A DNA stretch of 64,000 nucleotides from Butyrivibrio sp. (GTDB taxonomy: Bacteria > Bacillota > Clostridia > Lachnospirales > Lachnospiraceae), in assembly GCA_015056575.1 (NCBI GenBank), contig SVGA01000022.1:1-64000 (forward strand), in the 5' to 3' direction. A program made the position numbers and the translations under genes. Shown in pieces: positions 34,952-44,318 of this stretch (within the stretch, counting starts at the first letter, position 1; the number at the start of each line of letters is the position of its first letter). The notes below the pieces were generated by a model. That model was given only the letters and a program-made list of their open reading frames with translations. It ran no database searches and was not told the DNA's origin.

Positions 34952-34974
34952 TAGAAATGATACAGGAGGACGTT

Positions 34975-36135
34975 ATGGGAGTAGATTTAGAATTCGGTGC
35001 AGCCCCCGCAGCACCCACACTCAGCTTTGGAGCAGAAGCAGCACAGGCAGAGGCACAGCCTCAGGCAGCACCTGAAGCAGCCAAGGACAACGGCAATCTT
35101 GCCATGGAAGCACAGCTTACAGAGGAAGAACTCAAACAGGTAGAGGAGTTCAGTAAGCAGATCGATATTGCGAACTCAGCCGGAGTTATGAACTACGGTG
35201 TCGGCACACAGAAGAAGCTGGCTGATTTCTCCGAGAAGGCCATTGAGAATGTAAGAACCAAGGATATGGGTGAAGTCGGTGATATGATCACAGATCTTGT
35301 TACCCAGCTCAAGAGCTTTGAGATAGATGAGGACGACAAGGGATTGAAGGCTCTTTTCAAGAAGAGTGCCAACAGACTTGAGGCCCTTAAGGTTAAGTAC
35401 AGCAAGGCTGAGACCAATGTACAGACCATCAGCAACGAGCTGGAGAAGCACCAGGTTACACTGCTTAAGGACGTTGAACTTCTGGACAAGATGTACGAGC
35501 TGAACCTTAACTACTTCAAGGAGCTGACAATGTACATCCTTGCCGGCAAGAAGAGACTTGAGCAGGAGCGTACAACCACACTGGTTGAACTTCAGAAGAA
35601 GGCTGAGGCATCAGGACTTCCCGAGGATGCAGAGGCAGCCAAGGATTTTGCCAACAAGTGTGACAGATTTGAGAAGAAGATCTATGACCTTGAGCTTACA
35701 AGAACCATCGCTATGCAGACAGGTCCTCAGATCCGTATGGTACAGAGCTCTGATACAGTAATGGCTGAGAAGATCCAGTCAACCATCGTTAACACGATTC
35801 CTCTTTGGAAGAACCAGATGGTTATCGCCATGGGTATTGAGCACGCCACACAGGCAGCAAAGGCTGAGCGCGAGGTCAACGATATGACCAACAAGCTCCT
35901 TCGCAAGAATGCCGATGCTCTTAAGGTTGCTACCATCGAGAGCGCTAAAGAGGCTGAGAGAGGAATTGTTGATATCGAGACTTTGAAGCACACCAATGAG
36001 TCCCTTATCACAACTCTTGACGAAGTTCTTAAGATCCAGACAGAAGGTAAGCAGAAGCGCCGTGAGGCAGAGGCTGAGCTTGCTCAGATCGAGAACCAGC
36101 TCAGAGATAAGCTCATTGAAGCTGCCAAGAACTGA
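34975..36135 (+). CDS. telA: TelA-family (toxic anion resistance) protein
   Basis: The 386-residue protein has an Ala/Gln/Pro-rich N-terminal ~40 residues, then the helical TelA/KlaA domain (NLELQ-type region at about 45-380, with ETLKHTNESLITTLDEVLKIQTEGKQKRREAEAEL near the end). ATG 34975 follows ACAGGAGGACGTT and is preferred to an ATG six codons upstream. Named for tellurite resistance of plasmid KlaA, chromosomal members more often relate to envelope stress. It forms an operon with xpaC and is followed by a terminator. Confidence 0.88.
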   Translation: MGVDLEFGAAPAAPTLSFGAEAAQAEAQPQAAPEAAKDNGNLAMEAQLTEEELKQVEEFSKQIDIANSAGVMNYGVGTQKKLADFSEKAIENVRTKDMGEVGDMITDLVTQLKSFEIDEDDKGLKALFKKSANRLEALKVKYSKAETNVQTISNELEKHQVTLLKDVELLDKMYELNLNYFKELTMYILAGKKRLEQERTTTLVELQKKAEASGLPEDAEAAKDFANKCDRFEKKIYDLELTRTIAMQTGPQIRMVQSSDTVMAEKIQSTIVNTIPLWKNQMVIAMGIEHATQAAKAEREVNDMTNKLLRKNADALKVATIESAKEAERGIVDIETLKHTNESLITTLDEVLKIQTEGKQKRREAEAELAQIENQLRDKLIEAAKN

Positions 36136-36173
36136 TTTTGGAATAATTTAACATTTTGACAGGTTATATAAAC

Positions 36174-36205
36174 AAAGAGGCATGGAAAATCCGTGCCTCT
36201 TTTAT
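36174..36205 (+). terminator. Intrinsic terminator after telA
   Basis: AAAGAGGCA (36174-36182) pairs with TGCCTCTTT (36194-36202), followed by T-rich sequence. Confidence 0.8.
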
Positions 36206-36258
36206 TATGATTATTACACAAGATAACACGTTGCGTTTTTTTAAATCAGGAGGGTTAT

Positions 36259-37437
36259 ATGATAGATCAGGAGATGAAGAAGGCGGTTTTAGAGAACTTC
36301 GAGAAGGCATTCGGCAAAAGAGACGGCGTAAAAGCCTATTTTGCACCGGGCAGAGTTAATCTCATCGGAGAACATACAGACTATAACGGAGGACACGTTT
36401 TCCCCTGTGCCCTTACCATCGGAACCTACGGAGCAGCAGCCAAAAGAGATGACAACAAGCTTCGTTTCTATTCTGTGAACCAGAACAAAGTGGGAGTCAT
36501 TGAGAGCTCACTGGATGACTTAAAGCCCAGCGATAAGGCAGGCTGGACCAACTATCCCAAGGGAGTCATCTGGGCTTTTGCCAAGAGAGGCATGAATCTG
36601 GACAAGGGATTTGATATGGTTATCTACGGTAACATCCCCAATGGCTCGGGCCTTTCATCATCAGCGTCTCTTGAGGTGCTCACAGGATTTATTTTAAGGG
36701 ATCTTTACGGTTTTGATGTCGACAATCAGAATCTGGCCCTTATCGGACAGTATTCCGAGAACAATTTCAACGGCTGCAACTGCGGCATCATGGACCAGTT
36801 TGCTGTGGCTATGGGCAAGGAAAACAATGCCATCTTCCTTGATACAGCCGATCTTTCTTTTGAATATGCACCTATCAAGCTTGAGGGCGCCAAGATCATA
36901 ATCGCTAATACCAACAAGAAGCACAAACTTACGGATTCTCAGTATAATGCAAGACGCAGCATGTGCGAGGAAGCGCTTGCAATCCTTAAGAAGACCACTG
37001 ATATCAAGGGGCTTGGAGACCTGTCAATAGAGGAATTTGAGAAGATCAAAGGTCAGCTTACAGACCCTGACATGCAGAGAAAGGCTAAGCACGCCGTTTA
37101 CGAAAACCAGAGGACCATCGAAGCGGTTAAGGCCCTTAAGGACGGCGATCTTGAGCAATTCGGAAACCTTATGAGACAGTCCCACGAGTCACTTCGTGAT
37201 GACTACGATGTAACAGGAATAGAGCTGGATACTCTTGCTGAGGAAGCATGGAAGATCCCCGGAGTCATCGGCTCGAGAATGACCGGCGGCGGATTCGGCG
37301 GCTGCACAGTTTCAATCGTGAAGGATGAGGCCATTGAGAACTTCAAGAAGACCGTTGGTGAGAACTACAGGAAGAAAATCGGCTACGACGCTACATTCTA
37401 CACAGTTGAGATTGGCGGCGGCCCGGAAATGATCTGA
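36259..37437 (+). CDS. galK: Galactokinase
   Basis: The 392-residue GHMP kinase has motif 1 PGRVNLIGEHTDYNGGHVFPCAL (about residues 31-53), the phosphate-binding GSGLSSSASLEV (about 131-142) and motif 3 GSRMTGGGFGGCTVS (about 337-351). It phosphorylates galactose to galactose 1-phosphate at the head of the Leloir pathway. AGGAGGGTTAT precedes the ATG. galT follows after 111 bases on the same strand; a hairpin-forming spacer lies between. Confidence 0.96.
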   Translation: MIDQEMKKAVLENFEKAFGKRDGVKAYFAPGRVNLIGEHTDYNGGHVFPCALTIGTYGAAAKRDDNKLRFYSVNQNKVGVIESSLDDLKPSDKAGWTNYPKGVIWAFAKRGMNLDKGFDMVIYGNIPNGSGLSSSASLEVLTGFILRDLYGFDVDNQNLALIGQYSENNFNGCNCGIMDQFAVAMGKENNAIFLDTADLSFEYAPIKLEGAKIIIANTNKKHKLTDSQYNARRSMCEEALAILKKTTDIKGLGDLSIEEFEKIKGQLTDPDMQRKAKHAVYENQRTIEAVKALKDGDLEQFGNLMRQSHESLRDDYDVTGIELDTLAEEAWKIPGVIGSRMTGGGFGGCTVSIVKDEAIENFKKTVGENYRKKIGYDATFYTVEIGGGPEMI

Positions 37438-37514
37438 ATGATATAGAGATGCTAAAGAAATCCGGATGCTTGCAGGATTGCCGGAAGGAAGTGGAGCAAT
37501 CCGTATATCATTCA
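37435..37514 (+). other. Composite hairpin in the galK-galT spacer
   Basis: TGAATGATATA (37435-37445, starting in the galK stop codon) is perfectly complementary to 37504-37514. GGATTGC (37475-37481) pairs with GCAATCC (37496-37502) inside. There is no T-run, so it may be an mRNA processing or stability element rather than a terminator. Confidence 0.55.
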
Positions 37515-37548
37515 TTACACAGAGACATGTTTAGATAGGAGAAAAGAT

Positions 37549-39075
37549 ATGAATTCCATTAATAAACTTGTGGCTTACGGCCTTCATACCGGCCTTATTG
37601 AGAAGGAGGACATCATTTACACAGTAAACTCTCTTCTCATCCTGCTGGGACTAGATGCGGCAGAGTATGAGGCAGAGGATATTGAGAAGCTGGCATCAGA
37701 AGTTCCTTCCGGGGAAAAAGAGCTGGCATCTTACCTGGAGGACGTTTTAAAAGATCTGGACGACTATGCTGTTGCAAACGGGCTAATTGAGAACGACAGT
37801 GTGGTGTACAGAGATCTTTTTGATACAAGGATCATGGGCACCATGGTATCAAGACCAAGCGAAGTCATCAGCAGATTTAATGAGGAGTATGCAAAGAGTC
37901 CTGAAGCAGCTACGGACTTCTACTATAATTTCTCCAAGAATACAGACTATATCAGGCGATACAGGATCGCCAGAGATATGAAGTGGATTGCGCCCACGGA
38001 GTACGGAGATCTTGATATCACCATCAATTTATCTAAGCCGGAGAAGGATCCCAAGGCTATAGCAGCTGCAAGAAATGCCAAGCAGAGCGGATATCCCAAG
38101 TGTCAGCTTTGCTGGGAAAACGAGGGATACTCAGGAAGAGTAGACCATCCGGCAAGGGAAAACCACAGGATCATCCCTGTCACCATTCAGGATTCCAAGT
38201 GGGGCTTCCAGTATTCGCCCTATGTTTATTACAATGAGCACTGCATCGTTTTCAACTCAAAGCATATTCCTATGAAGATCGAGCACGGAACCTTCTGCAA
38301 GCTCTTTGATTTCGTGAAGCAGTTCCCCCACTATTTTGTGGGTTCCAATGCGGACCTTCCCATTGTAGGCGGCTCGATCCTAAGCCACGACCATTTCCAG
38401 GGCGGACATTACACCTTTGCTATGGCCAAGGCCCCTGTGGAGCGAACCTTCACCGTGAAGGGCTTTGAGGACGTTAAAAGTGGTATCGTGAAGTGGCCCA
38501 TGTCAGTAATAAGGCTTTCGGCTCCGGATTACAACAGGATCATTGCCCTTGCAGACGTAATTCTTGAAAAGTGGAGAGGATATACCGATGAGGCGGCCTT
38601 CATCTTTGCGGAAACAGAGGGAACACCTCACAACACCATTACCCCCATTGCCAGAAAGCGGGGAGAGAACTACGAGCTTGATCTGGTTCTTAGAAATAAT
38701 ATCACCACCAAGGAGCATCCTCTTGGGGTCTATCATCCCCACGCAGAGCTCCATCACATTAAGAAGGAGAACATCGGACTTATCGAGGTTATGGGACTGG
38801 CTGTTCTTCCTGCAAGACTTAAGGGTGAAATGGCTTCTCTTAAAGAGGCGATCCTTGCCGGTAAGGACTTAAGAGCTGATGAGGTTCTTGAAAAACATGC
38901 GGATTGGGTCGACGCCTTCAGCAAAAAGTATGACAGCATCAACAAAGACAATATTGATGAGATAGTTCAGAATGAGATTGGAGAAGTGTTTATGCACGTT
39001 CTTGAGGATGCCGGTGTTTATAAGCGCACCCCAGAGGGACAGGCTGCCTTCGACAGATTTGTTCAGACACTTTGA
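37549..39075 (+). CDS. galT: UDP-glucose-hexose-1-phosphate uridylyltransferase (class II GalT)
   Basis: The 508-residue protein is of the long Firmicutes GalT type. It contains CQLCWENEGYSGR (about residues 185-197), PVTIQDSKWGFQYSPYVYYNEHCIVF (about 209-234) and SILSHDHFQGGHYTFAMAKAP (about 279-299), the last carrying the histidine cluster of the active site. It exchanges UMP between UDP-glucose and galactose 1-phosphate. GAT AGGAGAAAAG precedes the ATG. It is the second gene of the gal pair; no galE is in the window. Confidence 0.95.
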   Translation: MNSINKLVAYGLHTGLIEKEDIIYTVNSLLILLGLDAAEYEAEDIEKLASEVPSGEKELASYLEDVLKDLDDYAVANGLIENDSVVYRDLFDTRIMGTMVSRPSEVISRFNEEYAKSPEAATDFYYNFSKNTDYIRRYRIARDMKWIAPTEYGDLDITINLSKPEKDPKAIAAARNAKQSGYPKCQLCWENEGYSGRVDHPARENHRIIPVTIQDSKWGFQYSPYVYYNEHCIVFNSKHIPMKIEHGTFCKLFDFVKQFPHYFVGSNADLPIVGGSILSHDHFQGGHYTFAMAKAPVERTFTVKGFEDVKSGIVKWPMSVIRLSAPDYNRIIALADVILEKWRGYTDEAAFIFAETEGTPHNTITPIARKRGENYELDLVLRNNITTKEHPLGVYHPHAELHHIKKENIGLIEVMGLAVLPARLKGEMASLKEAILAGKDLRADEVLEKHADWVDAFSKKYDSINKDNIDEIVQNEIGEVFMHVLEDAGVYKRTPEGQAAFDRFVQTL

Positions 39076-39083
39076 TAACAATA

Positions 39084-39111
39084 AAGCCGGAAAGCAGCTG
39101 CTTTCCGGCTT
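39084..39111. terminator. Bidirectional terminator after galT
   Basis: A perfect 28-bp palindrome with left arm AAGCCGGAAAGCAG and its exact complement on the right. It separates galT from the convergent gene ending at 39119. Confidence 0.85.
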
Positions 39112-39118
39112 GTGATAT

Positions 39119-39757
39119 TCACTGGGGTTCTTCCTGGGGCTCCGGCTCTAAGATCTTCAGAATGGTTGACTTACTAAGGGCATTCAGGTTTTTGGCTATT
39201 GGAATGAGCCCGTCGATCTTCTTCTTGATCTCATCTTCGTTGTAACCGAGCTTTGTGCGGTAGAGATCTGCCAGAACTCTGTAGGTGGCAGTGATGTCGG
39301 AGCGGGTTCTGGCGGCAAATTCCAGGACCTTGGCTGCATCTTCGTAGCGGCCTCTGTCATAAAGCGCCTGGCCCCATTTTTGAAGGGCGCACACCAGAGC
39401 GGTGTAATTCTGATCATATTGGGACAGAACCGTGATATTGGCGGTCCCGTATTCCAGCTTAAGGTCGGTATTGGAGATTCCGGTGAGATTCACAATCTTC
39501 TCATCCTTAAGGGCGAGAACTTCATTCTCACACCCCTGAAGATACTCATCATCTTCTGCGGTATTAAAGGGTAAAAGATCCAGGGGAATGTGGATGTATT
39601 CAAGAGAGTCAAGGCTCTTTTTTCTGACGTTGTTGGCCTCAAGCTCTTTTTGCCAGAAGGATGCCTCCCTTTCTTCGGTCTTCCTGGAGACCCTGCGACT
39701 GCTGATATTGAACAGAATGGCTATCAGTATGAAGGTTGCTAAAAAGGGGAATATCAT
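39119..39757 (-). CDS. Membrane-anchored helical-repeat protein, function unknown
   Basis: The 212-residue protein has one N-terminal membrane segment (MIFPFLATFILIAILF, residues 1-17) and a charged cytoplasmic or extracellular region. A TPR-like segment follows: ALQKWGQALYDRGRYEDAAKVLEFAARTRSDITATYRVLADLY, about residues 124-166. It converges on galT and is divergent from the VanW gene with a 61-base spacer. I do not recognise the family; a scaffold role would fit TPR-like repeats but is unproven. Confidence 0.75.
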   Translation of the reverse strand: MIFPFLATFILIAILFNISSRRVSRKTEEREASFWQKELEANNVRKKSLDSLEYIHIPLDLLPFNTAEDDEYLQGCENEVLALKDEKIVNLTGISNTDLKLEYGTANITVLSQYDQNYTALVCALQKWGQALYDRGRYEDAAKVLEFAARTRSDITATYRVLADLYRTKLGYNEDEIKKKIDGLIPIAKNLNALSKSTILKILEPEPQEEPQ

Positions 39758-39818
39758 CTATAATATCCTTTCAGAAAATCGTGGATTATTATTTACATAA
39801 TAGCACAGAGGAAGCATT

Positions 39819-41399
39819 ATGAAAAAATTTTTTGTGGGACTGATGCTGGTACTTTCCATGGCGGTTATTGCCCCTGGAACAAAAGCTGTGGCATCGGATT
39901 CAAGACAGATTGCCAAGGGCGTTTTTATAGGTCCTGTAGACGTTTCGGGCATGGGAGTGTCAGAGGCAGAAGAAGCGGTCACTGAATATGTTAACGAGAT
40001 AGAGCAGCAGGCCATTGTGCTGTCGGCGGGACCTGACAAGCAGATGGAGATAACAGGCCTTGACATTGGCCTTTACTGGAGCAATACCGGAGTGGTTGAA
40101 GAAGCATATGCTCTAGGCCATGAGGGTAACATCATTAAGAGATACAAGGAACTCAAGGATCTTGAGCAAAACAATCATACCTTTGATCTGGTGTACGGAT
40201 ATGACGAGGAGGCTATTGCCGGATACGTGGCGAAGTGTGCTGACTCTTTTGACCAGGAGACTGTAAACTGCAGCCTTACAAAGACCGCTGACGGTTTTCA
40301 GGTGACTGAGGGCCAGACAGGATATCTTGTGGATCAGGCCAAGTCGATCGATATTATTAAGAGTTATCTGAGCGAGGGCATCGGAGGCGGAGACAACATC
40401 GTAGATCTGTCCGTGAAGGCTGATGCGCCCAAGGGAAGCGCTGAAGAGCTTTCCAAGGTAAGAGATGTTCTTGGGACTTTTACCACCAGCTACAAGACTT
40501 CCGGTGCGGCCAGAAGTGCAAATGTGGCCAACGGATGCTCCCTGATCAATGGAGCCACCATTTATCCCGGAGAGGAGTTCTCTGTTCTTGATACCATAAC
40601 TCCTTTTACTGAGGCCAACGGTTATTTCCCTGCGGGATCCTATCTGAATGGCCTGGTTGTTGAGAGCGTCGGCGGTGGAATCTGCCAGGTTTCAACCACC
40701 CTCTATAATGCGGTTCTTCTTGCAGAGCTGGAGGTTACCGAGAGGCACAACCACTCAATGATCGTTACTTATGTCGAGCCCTCGGCTGATGCGGCTATAG
40801 CGGAGTCCGGCGGCAAGAACTTCAAGTTTGTAAATAACCTTGAGTCACCTATATATATTGAAGGGTATACAACCCCTGACAAGCACATTACCTTTACTGT
40901 CTATGGCGTGGAGACAAGGCCTGCGGACAGAAAGATTTCTTTTGAGAGTAAGGTCCTTGAGACCACACCTGCCTCTGCGGATCAGTTTGTAACGGATCCC
41001 GGCCAGGGGATCGGATACGTGGGAGTTCAGTCTGCTCACCTTGGTTATAAGGCACAGCTTTGGAAGACTGTGACTCAGAACGGTGAGACCACAACCGAGC
41101 AGGTTAACAGCAGTAACTACAAGATGGTTCCCAAGATTGTTACCGTGGGAACGGCCGGAGCGGATCCTACAGCCATTGCCCAGCTTCAGACAGCGATAGC
41201 AACAGGGGATGTGAATACCGTTAAGTCTGTGGCGGGAGCGCTTGGAGCGGCAAGGGCCGCGGCAGGTACCGAAGGCGCCGAGGCGGCAGGCCAGGCGGTG
41301 AATGATGCTGTCAATGCAGCCAACGCCCAGCTTATGCAGCAACAGCAGCCGGCTCCCAGCGAAGAGGTCGGAGATGCGGAGACCATTACCACAGGCTGA
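39819..41399 (+). CDS. VanW-family secreted protein
   Basis: The 526-residue protein has a signal peptide (MKKFFVGLMLVLSMAVIAPGTKAVA), a region with two PG_binding_4-like repeats (about residues 30-200), and the VanW domain at about 210-370. The domain's hallmarks are ALING-like SLINGATIYPGEEFSVLDTITPF...NGYFPAGSYLNG and VGGGICQVSTTLYNAVLLAELEVTERHNHS. The C-terminal ~80 residues are Ala/Gln-rich low complexity. VanW is named after a vancomycin-cluster gene, but its function is unknown; a cell-wall role is assumed. Its stop overlaps a possible start of the next gene. Confidence 0.88.
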   Translation: MKKFFVGLMLVLSMAVIAPGTKAVASDSRQIAKGVFIGPVDVSGMGVSEAEEAVTEYVNEIEQQAIVLSAGPDKQMEITGLDIGLYWSNTGVVEEAYALGHEGNIIKRYKELKDLEQNNHTFDLVYGYDEEAIAGYVAKCADSFDQETVNCSLTKTADGFQVTEGQTGYLVDQAKSIDIIKSYLSEGIGGGDNIVDLSVKADAPKGSAEELSKVRDVLGTFTTSYKTSGAARSANVANGCSLINGATIYPGEEFSVLDTITPFTEANGYFPAGSYLNGLVVESVGGGICQVSTTLYNAVLLAELEVTERHNHSMIVTYVEPSADAAIAESGGKNFKFVNNLESPIYIEGYTTPDKHITFTVYGVETRPADRKISFESKVLETTPASADQFVTDPGQGIGYVGVQSAHLGYKAQLWKTVTQNGETTTEQVNSSNYKMVPKIVTVGTAGADPTAIAQLQTAIATGDVNTVKSVAGALGAARAAAGTEGAEAAGQAVNDAVNAANAQLMQQQQPAPSEEVGDAETITTG

Positions 41400-41419
41400 T
41401 GCCGGAATATGGAGAGCCT

Positions 41420-42400
41420 ATGAGAATTGGCAAGATTACGGAGAACGCTCTTAAGCGCTCCGTGTTAAAGCAGATAAAAACTGAATTTAAGAATGTTAAA
41501 AGCGCAGCTGTAGGGTCAGACTGCGCTTTTTCTGAAAAAATGGAGGTCTTTTCGGCCACCGCGCCCCTTGCACTTAGCATCGGTGGGGAGGATCTTGGCT
41601 ACTACAGTGTTGTAAATGCCTGTAACGGGCTCTTTTCCCAGGGAATAAGAATTGACCATGTGACAGTGGCTGTGCTTCTTCCGGAGGATGCACAGGAGCC
41701 GCTTCTTAAGGAGATTGTAAGAGGTGCTATAGAGGGGGCTAAGACGTCCGGGACGGTTTATGCCGGCGGCCACACAGAGGTTACTGCTGCGGTAAGAAGA
41801 CCTGTCGTCACCGCAACAGCTGTGGGATATGCGGCGGAGGGCGAATCCCTCGCGGATAAGAAAGTTTCTGTGGGAATGGACCTTGTGGTCACGGGCCACA
41901 TTGCCCTTGAGGGCAGCGCGATGCTGGCAAGGGAGAGAAAGGATGAGCTTTCAAAGCGGTATCCTGTGCCTTTTATTGAGGAAGCGGAGAACTTCCGGAA
42001 CTGTATAAGCATTAAAGATGCAGCGGGGGCGGCGATAGAAAAAGGAGCCTCGGCGATACACGACTGTTCCTTTGGCGGAATATTTGCCGCTTTATGGGAG
42101 ATGGCTGAACGAGCGGGATGCGGGATGCATGTAGATTTAAAGAGCATCCCGATAAAGCAGCAGACAATTGAGGTCTGCGAGTTTTTTGAGGTTAACCCGT
42201 ATTTTCTGGCGTCACAGGGAGCTCTTTTGTGCGCTGCCGATGACGGAGAGGCATTTGTGTCAGCCCTTGCGGAGAGGGGAATTTACGCAAAGGTGATAGG
42301 ACAGCTCCAAAAGGGAAATGACAGACTTATCATTAACGGCGATGAAAGCAGATTCCTGGAGAGGCCGCAGGCTGATGAGGTGCTGAGAATTCTTGGGTAA
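41420..42400 (+). CDS. AIR synthase-related (HypE/PurM-like) protein
   Basis: From ATG 41420 the protein has 326 residues (MRIGKITENALKRSVLKQIK). An earlier ATG at 41399 overlaps the VanW stop but lacks a ribosome binding site, whereas GGAG lies five bases before 41420. It has the two AIRS halves: N-terminal AAVGSDCAFS...ALSIGGEDLGYYSVVNACNGLFSQGIRIDHVTVAVLLP and C-terminal HDCSFGGIFAALWEMAERAGCGMHVDL. The family includes PurM, SelD, ThiL and HypE, which use ATP on carboxyl, amide or phosphate groups. The exact reaction is unknown; no hydrogenase genes are nearby. Confidence 0.8.
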   Translation: MRIGKITENALKRSVLKQIKTEFKNVKSAAVGSDCAFSEKMEVFSATAPLALSIGGEDLGYYSVVNACNGLFSQGIRIDHVTVAVLLPEDAQEPLLKEIVRGAIEGAKTSGTVYAGGHTEVTAAVRRPVVTATAVGYAAEGESLADKKVSVGMDLVVTGHIALEGSAMLARERKDELSKRYPVPFIEEAENFRNCISIKDAAGAAIEKGASAIHDCSFGGIFAALWEMAERAGCGMHVDLKSIPIKQQTIEVCEFFEVNPYFLASQGALLCAADDGEAFVSALAERGIYAKVIGQLQKGNDRLIINGDESRFLERPQADEVLRILG

Positions 42401-42471
42401 CCTGTGCAATATTGTGTTATCATAGATATAATATGTCGAATTAAAGCGATAAATAGAAGGGGAGAACCTGT

Positions 42472-42960
42472 ATGAGTACAAGACAAGAGATACTTAATAT
42501 TATCGAAAAGAACAGCCGCATTGATGTTCACGAACTCAGCGTCCTTCTTGGGGCGGAGGAGATAGTGGTGGCCAATGAGCTTAAGGCCATGGAAGAAGAG
42601 GGGATTATCTGCGGTTACCATACAATGATTGACTGGTCCAAGACCGACATAGAGAAGGTTAACGCACTTATCGAAGTAAAGGTTACGCCTCAGAGAGGCC
42701 TTGGCTTTGACAGCATCGCTGAGAGGATCTACAAGTATCCGGAAGTTACCAGCGTATATCTTATGAGCGGAGGCTTTGACCTTATGGTAATTCTTGAGGG
42801 TAAGACCCTGCAGGAGGTTGCCGGTTTTGTAAGCAACAAGCTTTCCACTCTGGACACCGTGCTTTCAACAGCTACCCATTTCATCCTGAAAAAGTACAAG
42901 GATCACGGCACTATTCTGGCAAAGAAATATGAAGATACAAGGGAGATAATCACACCATGA
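42472..42960 (+). CDS. Lrp/AsnC-family transcriptional regulator
   Basis: The 162-residue protein has an N-terminal winged HTH (EILNIIEKNSRIDVHELSVLLGAEEIVVANELKAMEEEGIICGYHTMIDW, about residues 5-54) and a C-terminal RAM ligand domain (VNALIEVKVTPQRGLGFDSIAERIYKYPEVTSVYLMSGGFDLMVILEG). Its stop overlaps the aminotransferase start by four bases, so the pair is co-translated. It likely responds to an amino acid and controls this operon. Confidence 0.92.
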   Translation: MSTRQEILNIIEKNSRIDVHELSVLLGAEEIVVANELKAMEEEGIICGYHTMIDWSKTDIEKVNALIEVKVTPQRGLGFDSIAERIYKYPEVTSVYLMSGGFDLMVILEGKTLQEVAGFVSNKLSTLDTVLSTATHFILKKYKDHGTILAKKYEDTREIITP

Positions 42961-44117
42961 GAAATCCGATCGGCAAAAAAGTAGTGGATATCAAGCCTTC
43001 GGGAATCAGAAAGTTCTTTGACATCGTTCAGGAGACGGAAGGAGCCATATCCCTTGGTGTGGGCGAGCCGGATTTTGACACTCCCTGGCACATAAGAGAT
43101 GAGGGCATCTATTCCCTGGAAAAGGGCAGAACTTTCTACACCTCCAACTCCGGTCTTAAGGAGCTGAGGCAGGAAGTATCCAATTATATTAGCAGAACAC
43201 AGGGGGTCACCTATGACCCGATAAAAGAGATATTTATAACCGTGGGCGGATCCGAGGCAATTGACCTTGCTCTTCGCGCTATGGTAGATGAGGGAGATGA
43301 GGTTCTGATCCCTCAGCCAAGCTATGTTTCTTACGAGCCCTGCGCCATTCTTGCAGACGCAGTGCCTGTTATCATCGAGCTCAAAGAGGAGAATCAGTTC
43401 AGGCTTACGGCGCAGGAGGTCCTTGATAAGGTAACGGATAAGACCAAGATCCTGGTGCTGCCTTTCCCCAACAACCCCACAGGAGCTGTAATGGAGAAGG
43501 AGGACCTGGAGGCCATAGCCAAAGTGGTCATTGAGAAGGATCTCTATGTCATCTCCGATGAGATCTACAGTGAGCTCACCTACAGCGGCAAGCACGTATC
43601 CATAGTATCTCTGCCCGGAATGAAGGAGAGGACGATACTTATAAACGGTTTCTCCAAGGCCTATGCCATGACAGGATGGAGACTGGGCTACGCCTGCGGT
43701 CCTAAGGAGATCATGGAACAGATGGTAAAGATCCATCAGTTTGCCATCATGTGTGCTCCCACCACCAGTCAGTATGCGGCTGTTGAGGCACTTAAAAACG
43801 GCGACGACGATGTGGCCATGATGAGGGAGCAGTACAACCACCGCAGAAGGTATCTTCTGAATGAGTTCAAGCGCATCGGACTTACCTGCTTTGAGCCCTT
43901 TGGTGCCTTTTACGTGTTCCCCAGCATCAAGCAGTTCGGAATGAGCAGCGACGAGTTCTGTACAAGGCTTCTTAAGGAAGAGAAGCTTGCTGTGGTTCCG
44001 GGAAATGCCTTCGGTGACTGCGGAGAGGGATATATCCGTATTTCCTACGCCTATTCTCTGGAGAACCTCAAGGCGGCTATGGAGCGTCTGGAAAGTTTTA
44101 TCGAGAGGCTGAAATAA
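42957..44117 (+). CDS. Class I/II PLP-dependent aminotransferase
   Basis: The 386-residue enzyme has the fold-type I aminotransferase pattern: SLGVGEPDFDTP (about residues 31-42), FPNNPTGAVM (about 166-175), SDEIYSELTYSG (about 197-208), the PLP lysine in GFSKAYAMTGWRLGYACGP (about K229), and an arginine near the C-terminus in YIRISYA. Sequence resembles the aspartate/aromatic aminotransferase group often found after an Lrp regulator. The amino-acid substrate cannot be assigned. A strong terminator follows. Confidence 0.92.
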   Translation: MRNPIGKKVVDIKPSGIRKFFDIVQETEGAISLGVGEPDFDTPWHIRDEGIYSLEKGRTFYTSNSGLKELRQEVSNYISRTQGVTYDPIKEIFITVGGSEAIDLALRAMVDEGDEVLIPQPSYVSYEPCAILADAVPVIIELKEENQFRLTAQEVLDKVTDKTKILVLPFPNNPTGAVMEKEDLEAIAKVVIEKDLYVISDEIYSELTYSGKHVSIVSLPGMKERTILINGFSKAYAMTGWRLGYACGPKEIMEQMVKIHQFAIMCAPTTSQYAAVEALKNGDDDVAMMREQYNHRRRYLLNEFKRIGLTCFEPFGAFYVFPSIKQFGMSSDEFCTRLLKEEKLAVVPGNAFGDCGEGYIRISYAYSLENLKAAMERLESFIERLK

Positions 44118-44145
44118 CATATAGATAAATCTAAAGAGATTTTGA

Positions 44146-44193
44146 AGAGCATCAAATTGTTGGCATAATAACCAATGATTGATGCTCTCTTTT
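44146..44193 (+). terminator. Intrinsic terminator after the aminotransferase
   Basis: AGAGCATCAA (44146-44155) pairs perfectly with TTGATGCTCT (44179-44188), with further partial pairing inside, followed by CTTTTTG. Confidence 0.82.
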
Positions 44194-44251
44194 TGTGATA
44201 AACCCTCAGAAATATGCACAAAGAAAAAAGATGTTTTTGTTCATTCATACA

Positions 44252-44318
44252 AATATCTAAAATAGTTCATTTATAACTAAAATATTCATTGACACTCAAC
44301 TTTCGTGGCAATAAAATT
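44252..44318 (+). promoter_or_regulatory. Promoter and putative operator of the GH43-GH43-GH51 operon
   Basis: TTGACA (44290-44295), a 17-base spacer, TAAAAT (44313-44318). Upstream are AAATATCTAAAATA (44252-44265) and CTAAAATATTC abutting the -35. The same CTAAAATAT sits at the same distance from the -35 of the sugar ABC operon (59434-59457, minus strand), suggesting one regulator for both. Confidence 0.7.

Noticed and set aside
34975..36135. Dedicated tellurite-resistance locus
   Set aside because: TelA-XpaC pairs are common on Firmicutes chromosomes and no other tellurite genes are present. The family name alone does not support the phenotype.
36259..39075. Horizontally acquired galactose island
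   Set aside because: Codon use and base composition match the surrounding chromosome and no mobile-element borders were seen.
41420..42400. Hydrogenase maturation factor HypE
   Set aside because: The fold matches, but the C-terminal cysteine motif of HypE is absent and no hyp or hydrogenase genes are nearby.
42903..44219. A 438-codon open frame on the minus strand opposite the Lrp and aminotransferase genes
   Set aside because: It mirrors a clear PLP enzyme, has no ribosome binding site and its residues show no family pattern. Similar long antisense frames opposite rlmI (218-1003), SPFH (51256-52602) and GH51 (47163-48059) were rejected for the same reason.
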